A DNA stretch of 64,000 nucleotides from contig NC_061864.1 in the NCBI RefSeq assembly GCF_907164915.1, positions 6,097,389 through 6,161,388 on the forward strand. The letters run 5' to 3'. The position numbers were made by a program, and so were the translations under genes. This stretch comes from Impatiens glandulifera (lineage: Eukaryota > Streptophyta > Magnoliopsida > Ericales > Balsaminaceae). The notes under the pieces were generated by a model. It was not told the DNA's origin and made no database searches. It saw only the letters and a program-made list of their open reading frames with translations. Shown here piece after piece: positions 61,561-64,000 of this stretch. The number at the start of each line of letters is the position of its first letter. Position 1 is the first letter of the stretch.

Positions 61561-62169
61561 GTTAACTTATTATTATTATATATATATATATTATAAATGA
61601 TAAAATAATAAAATATTTTATTTGAACATTATTTGAATTCTATTTAAATTTTAATTTTAATTTTTAATCTTAAATGGAGTATAAACTTAATCATTTGAAT
61701 TATACCTCAAATTTTAATTACAATCGACAAACACACCTAAGTCTTATATAAATCTTTTTAATTTTTGGACAAATTAAATTGTTTATTCTATCTCATATTC
61801 CAAAATTACTTTCATTATCATTTTTTAAATAACCTATAAAACTCTGATATCTTGTGGGCTAGTTTCATTTTGGATTATTTTATTCCATCATTATTATAAT
61901 AATAATTAAATCACTTAATTTATTAATAAAATAATTTTATTATTAAATTTAAATTTTAGTAATTTATCTTAAACCATTTTTAAATTATTTTTATTAAAAT
62001 AAAATACTTTTAAATAAAATCCTAAAACCATAAAAGCAAACAAGTAACACTGGTTTTTCAATGATTAAAAGATGTAGGCATTTAAAATCCACATTTGATA
62101 AAATAAATAATTGTTTGAATTTATTTATATTAATATTTGGATTGTGAGATTAAAATGATTTGATTTTTC

Positions 62170-62177
<8 letters not shown>

Positions 62178-62220
<43 letters not shown>
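62178..62220. repeat. Compound (AT)n(GT)n microsatellite
   Basis: About fifteen AT units run directly into six GT units. Confidence 0.92.
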
Positions 62221-63233
62221 TTTAACAAGATAATATTTAAAATAAAAAATGTTTAGGTCTATAGAGTTACAGTAAAATTTGAATAGTAAATGGTGAAAAT
62301 TTCTTGAAGAACTTTAAATAAAGAGCTATTGCAATTATGATATAATTAAGATGTAAATAACTAAAATGTTTATTTGACACTACTACAGTAATGCCAAAAA
62401 TAAATATCAAGATTAATAAATCATTTCCCTCTGCTATTCATCCCCATCCACTCCTTTCTCCGGTAGCCTTCTCTTACTGCCTCAGTCTCTATCCGCTAGG
62501 ACCGCTACTCATCTGTTTAATTATTTTTACAAATTTCATTTTTTTTTCATTTAATAATTTTTAGTAGAAGACAATAAATCGTATATTAAAATCATCTGAA
62601 AAAAAAGTATACAATGATATAAATTAATAATGATCCAAATTAATTTTATTTAAATAAATATATTATTATTTTTATTATTAACAAATCAAACATATCAATA
62701 ATAATGATAATAATTTCACTAAAACCAAACAAAACAACATTAATAATAATAATAATAATAATTTTTTTTTGAATTAACCAGAATTGGCATGACACCTTAA
62801 AGCATGATCTAATTATAATAATAATTATTATAACCTAACCTAATCAAGTTCTTCTATCAATAATTTCCATTATCATTTCTTTGAATAAAGCTTCACATAT
62901 AAAATCTTGCAACATCTTTTTCATTTTCCCCCTAAGCCTGCCATCATCCTCCTTTGACACAAAAAAAAATATCAAAACTGAAAAATATAATTATTTGAGT
63001 ATATTTTATTTAGTTCTCTATTTAATTTATCTTCCACATTCAATAATAATGAGAATTTAAAAAATAAGTTGTTTGAACTTTTAAGGTTTGACACCTAAAA
63101 AAATCTAGATTATTTTATTATATTTATTGGTCTGGAGTCTGGACAAAAAAATATCTTTTTAGGCCAAATTCTTTATAAAAAAAAGAAAGAAAGACGTAAA
63201 CAGTATTTTCTCTTTCTTTAAGCGGCGCAAAAC

Positions 63234-63356
63234 GCCACGTAACACTGCTTCGAGAGGGGGAAAATAGCACCAAATTGACACCCGCCTAAATCAAATAATT
63301 AACTCTCTATATTTTATCCACGTGTCCAAGATTCAATCGAGTGCGTCCACGTGTTC
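63234..63356 (+). promoter_or_regulatory. ABRE/G-box cluster upstream of PP2C
   Basis: Three ACGT-core sites: GCCACGTAAC (about 63234-63243), CCACGTGTCC (63318-63327) and CCACGTGTTC (63347-63356). The last two are full CACGTG G-boxes with ABRE-type flanks and lie about 215-255 bp before the ATG. Paired ABREs are the usual mark of abscisic-acid-induced promoters, including those of clade A PP2C genes. That this promoter responds to ABA is inference. Confidence 0.65.
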
Positions 63357-63571
63357 CCGTTTCAGACCGGATCAAGGTGCGAATTTCAGTGTAGACGGCC
63401 GTCTAATCTACAGGTGGCAGATATCCAACGGAATAAAATATTTGAGCGGTTCAGATACAAAGTGAACTTTTGAATTATCATCTCCTTTTTCAATCATCAT
63501 TCTCTATTTATTCTCTCTCCTCACAATGTAATTTGCACTTTTTCGTTTTCAATTCAAAATCTCGATTAACT

Positions 63572-64000
63572 ATGAAGAATCACGATAAACGGCTGACAAC
63601 TGGAACGACATTGACAGGACTCCGGCGATTGAAGCCGGCTTTCGCCGCCGACGACGGGGACGAACAAACGTTCGCCCATGCGGACGATAAATCTACGAGG
63701 AAGCGACGATTGGGGAAGGAGATTGCCTTGAAGCAACGTAAAACCGTTCATTACGACGATGATAGTGCGTCGGAGATCTCGCTGTCGTACGGTTCGTCGT
63801 CCGACCATTCCTCCGAAGACGACGTCGTCGTCACGAAGGGGATCTCCGGTGTAGGCACGTGTCTGTCACATGGATTCATGTCCGTGATTGGAAAGAGAAG
63901 AGAAATGGAGGACTCTGTAGCAATAGAGCTAGGGTTTATGACGATAGGTTCAAGAGACTACGACTTCTTCGGCGTGTACGACGGTCATGGAGGATCGCGA
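63572..64000 (+). CDS. Protein phosphatase 2C, N-terminal part (continues past window)
   Basis: Start of a Mg/Mn-dependent Ser/Thr phosphatase cut off by the window edge after 143 codons. The first 90 residues are charged and low-complexity (acidic and Ser-rich, with basic runs). The catalytic domain then begins at [16 protein letters not shown], and the metal-binding motif [10 protein letters not shown] is present. The GKRREMED and GVYDGHG wording resembles clade A phosphatases, the co-receptor phosphatases that inhibit SnRK2 kinases in abscisic acid signalling. The upstream ABRE cluster supports this, but the diagnostic C-terminal part is not in the window. No intron in the visible part. 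Confidence 0.85.
   Translation, partial: MKNHDKRLTTGTTLTGLRRLKPAFAADDGDEQTFAHADDKSTRKRRLGKEIALKQRKTVHYDDDSASEISLSYGSSSDHSSEDDVVVTKGISGVGTCLSHGFMSVIGKRREMEDSVAIELGFMTIGSRDYDFFGVYDGHGGSR

Larger units (their letters stand above)
60836..63230. other. Intergenic region between receptor kinase D and PP2C
   Basis: Starts with the divergent promoter region of gene D, including a GCTA repeat at about 60889-60906. The rest is AT-rich with two microsatellites, listed separately. The GC-richer patch at about 62430-62515 has no coding pattern that I could see. Confidence 0.55.

Overview
This is a nuclear segment of a flowering plant, most likely a eudicot. The genes are plant families with many short GT-AG introns, the intergenic DNA is very AT-rich, and plant transposons are present (a copia element primed by initiator tRNA-Met, a Helitron, MITEs). 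I cannot name the species.

Layout: 1-3.9 kb is AT-rich intergenic DNA with one MITE. 4.1-12.0 kb (+) holds a trithorax-like H3K4 methyltransferase of the ATX3/4/5 group. 12.9-17.4 kb (+) holds a plastid pseudokinase-fibrillin fusion (PAP14/FBN11 type). 17.4-30.7 kb has no gene I can recognise; it contains AT-rich DNA, long (TA)n runs, a 42-bp duplication and MITE copies. 31.2-40.6 kb (+) holds plastid NADH-dependent glutamate synthase (GLT1). 41.7-60.8 kb is a cluster of LRK10L/rust-resistance-Lr10-like receptor kinases: two apparently intact genes in tandem (+), a third (+) broken by a 4.7-kb copia element and preceded by a Helitron, and a fourth, more distant gene on the minus strand. 63.6 kb to the window edge holds the start of a protein phosphatase 2C, with ABRE/G-box motifs upstream.

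How the genes relate: ATX, PAP14 and GLT1 are unrelated single-copy-type housekeeping or regulatory genes, and nothing in the sequence links them. The receptor kinase cluster is the fast-evolving part. Its paralogues share exon structure and a non-RD kinase core (HFD in place of HRD), and one member was destroyed recently: the two LTRs differ at 1 of 314 positions, the target duplication is perfect and gag-pol is open. The least ordinary structures are the Helitron-like element built from about four 293-bp units that each carry tRNA-like A and B boxes, the copia insertion in the kinase exon, and a one-base irregularity in an ATX exon that removes the reading frame unless a second donor four bases downstream is used. 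I found no wholly new biological system.
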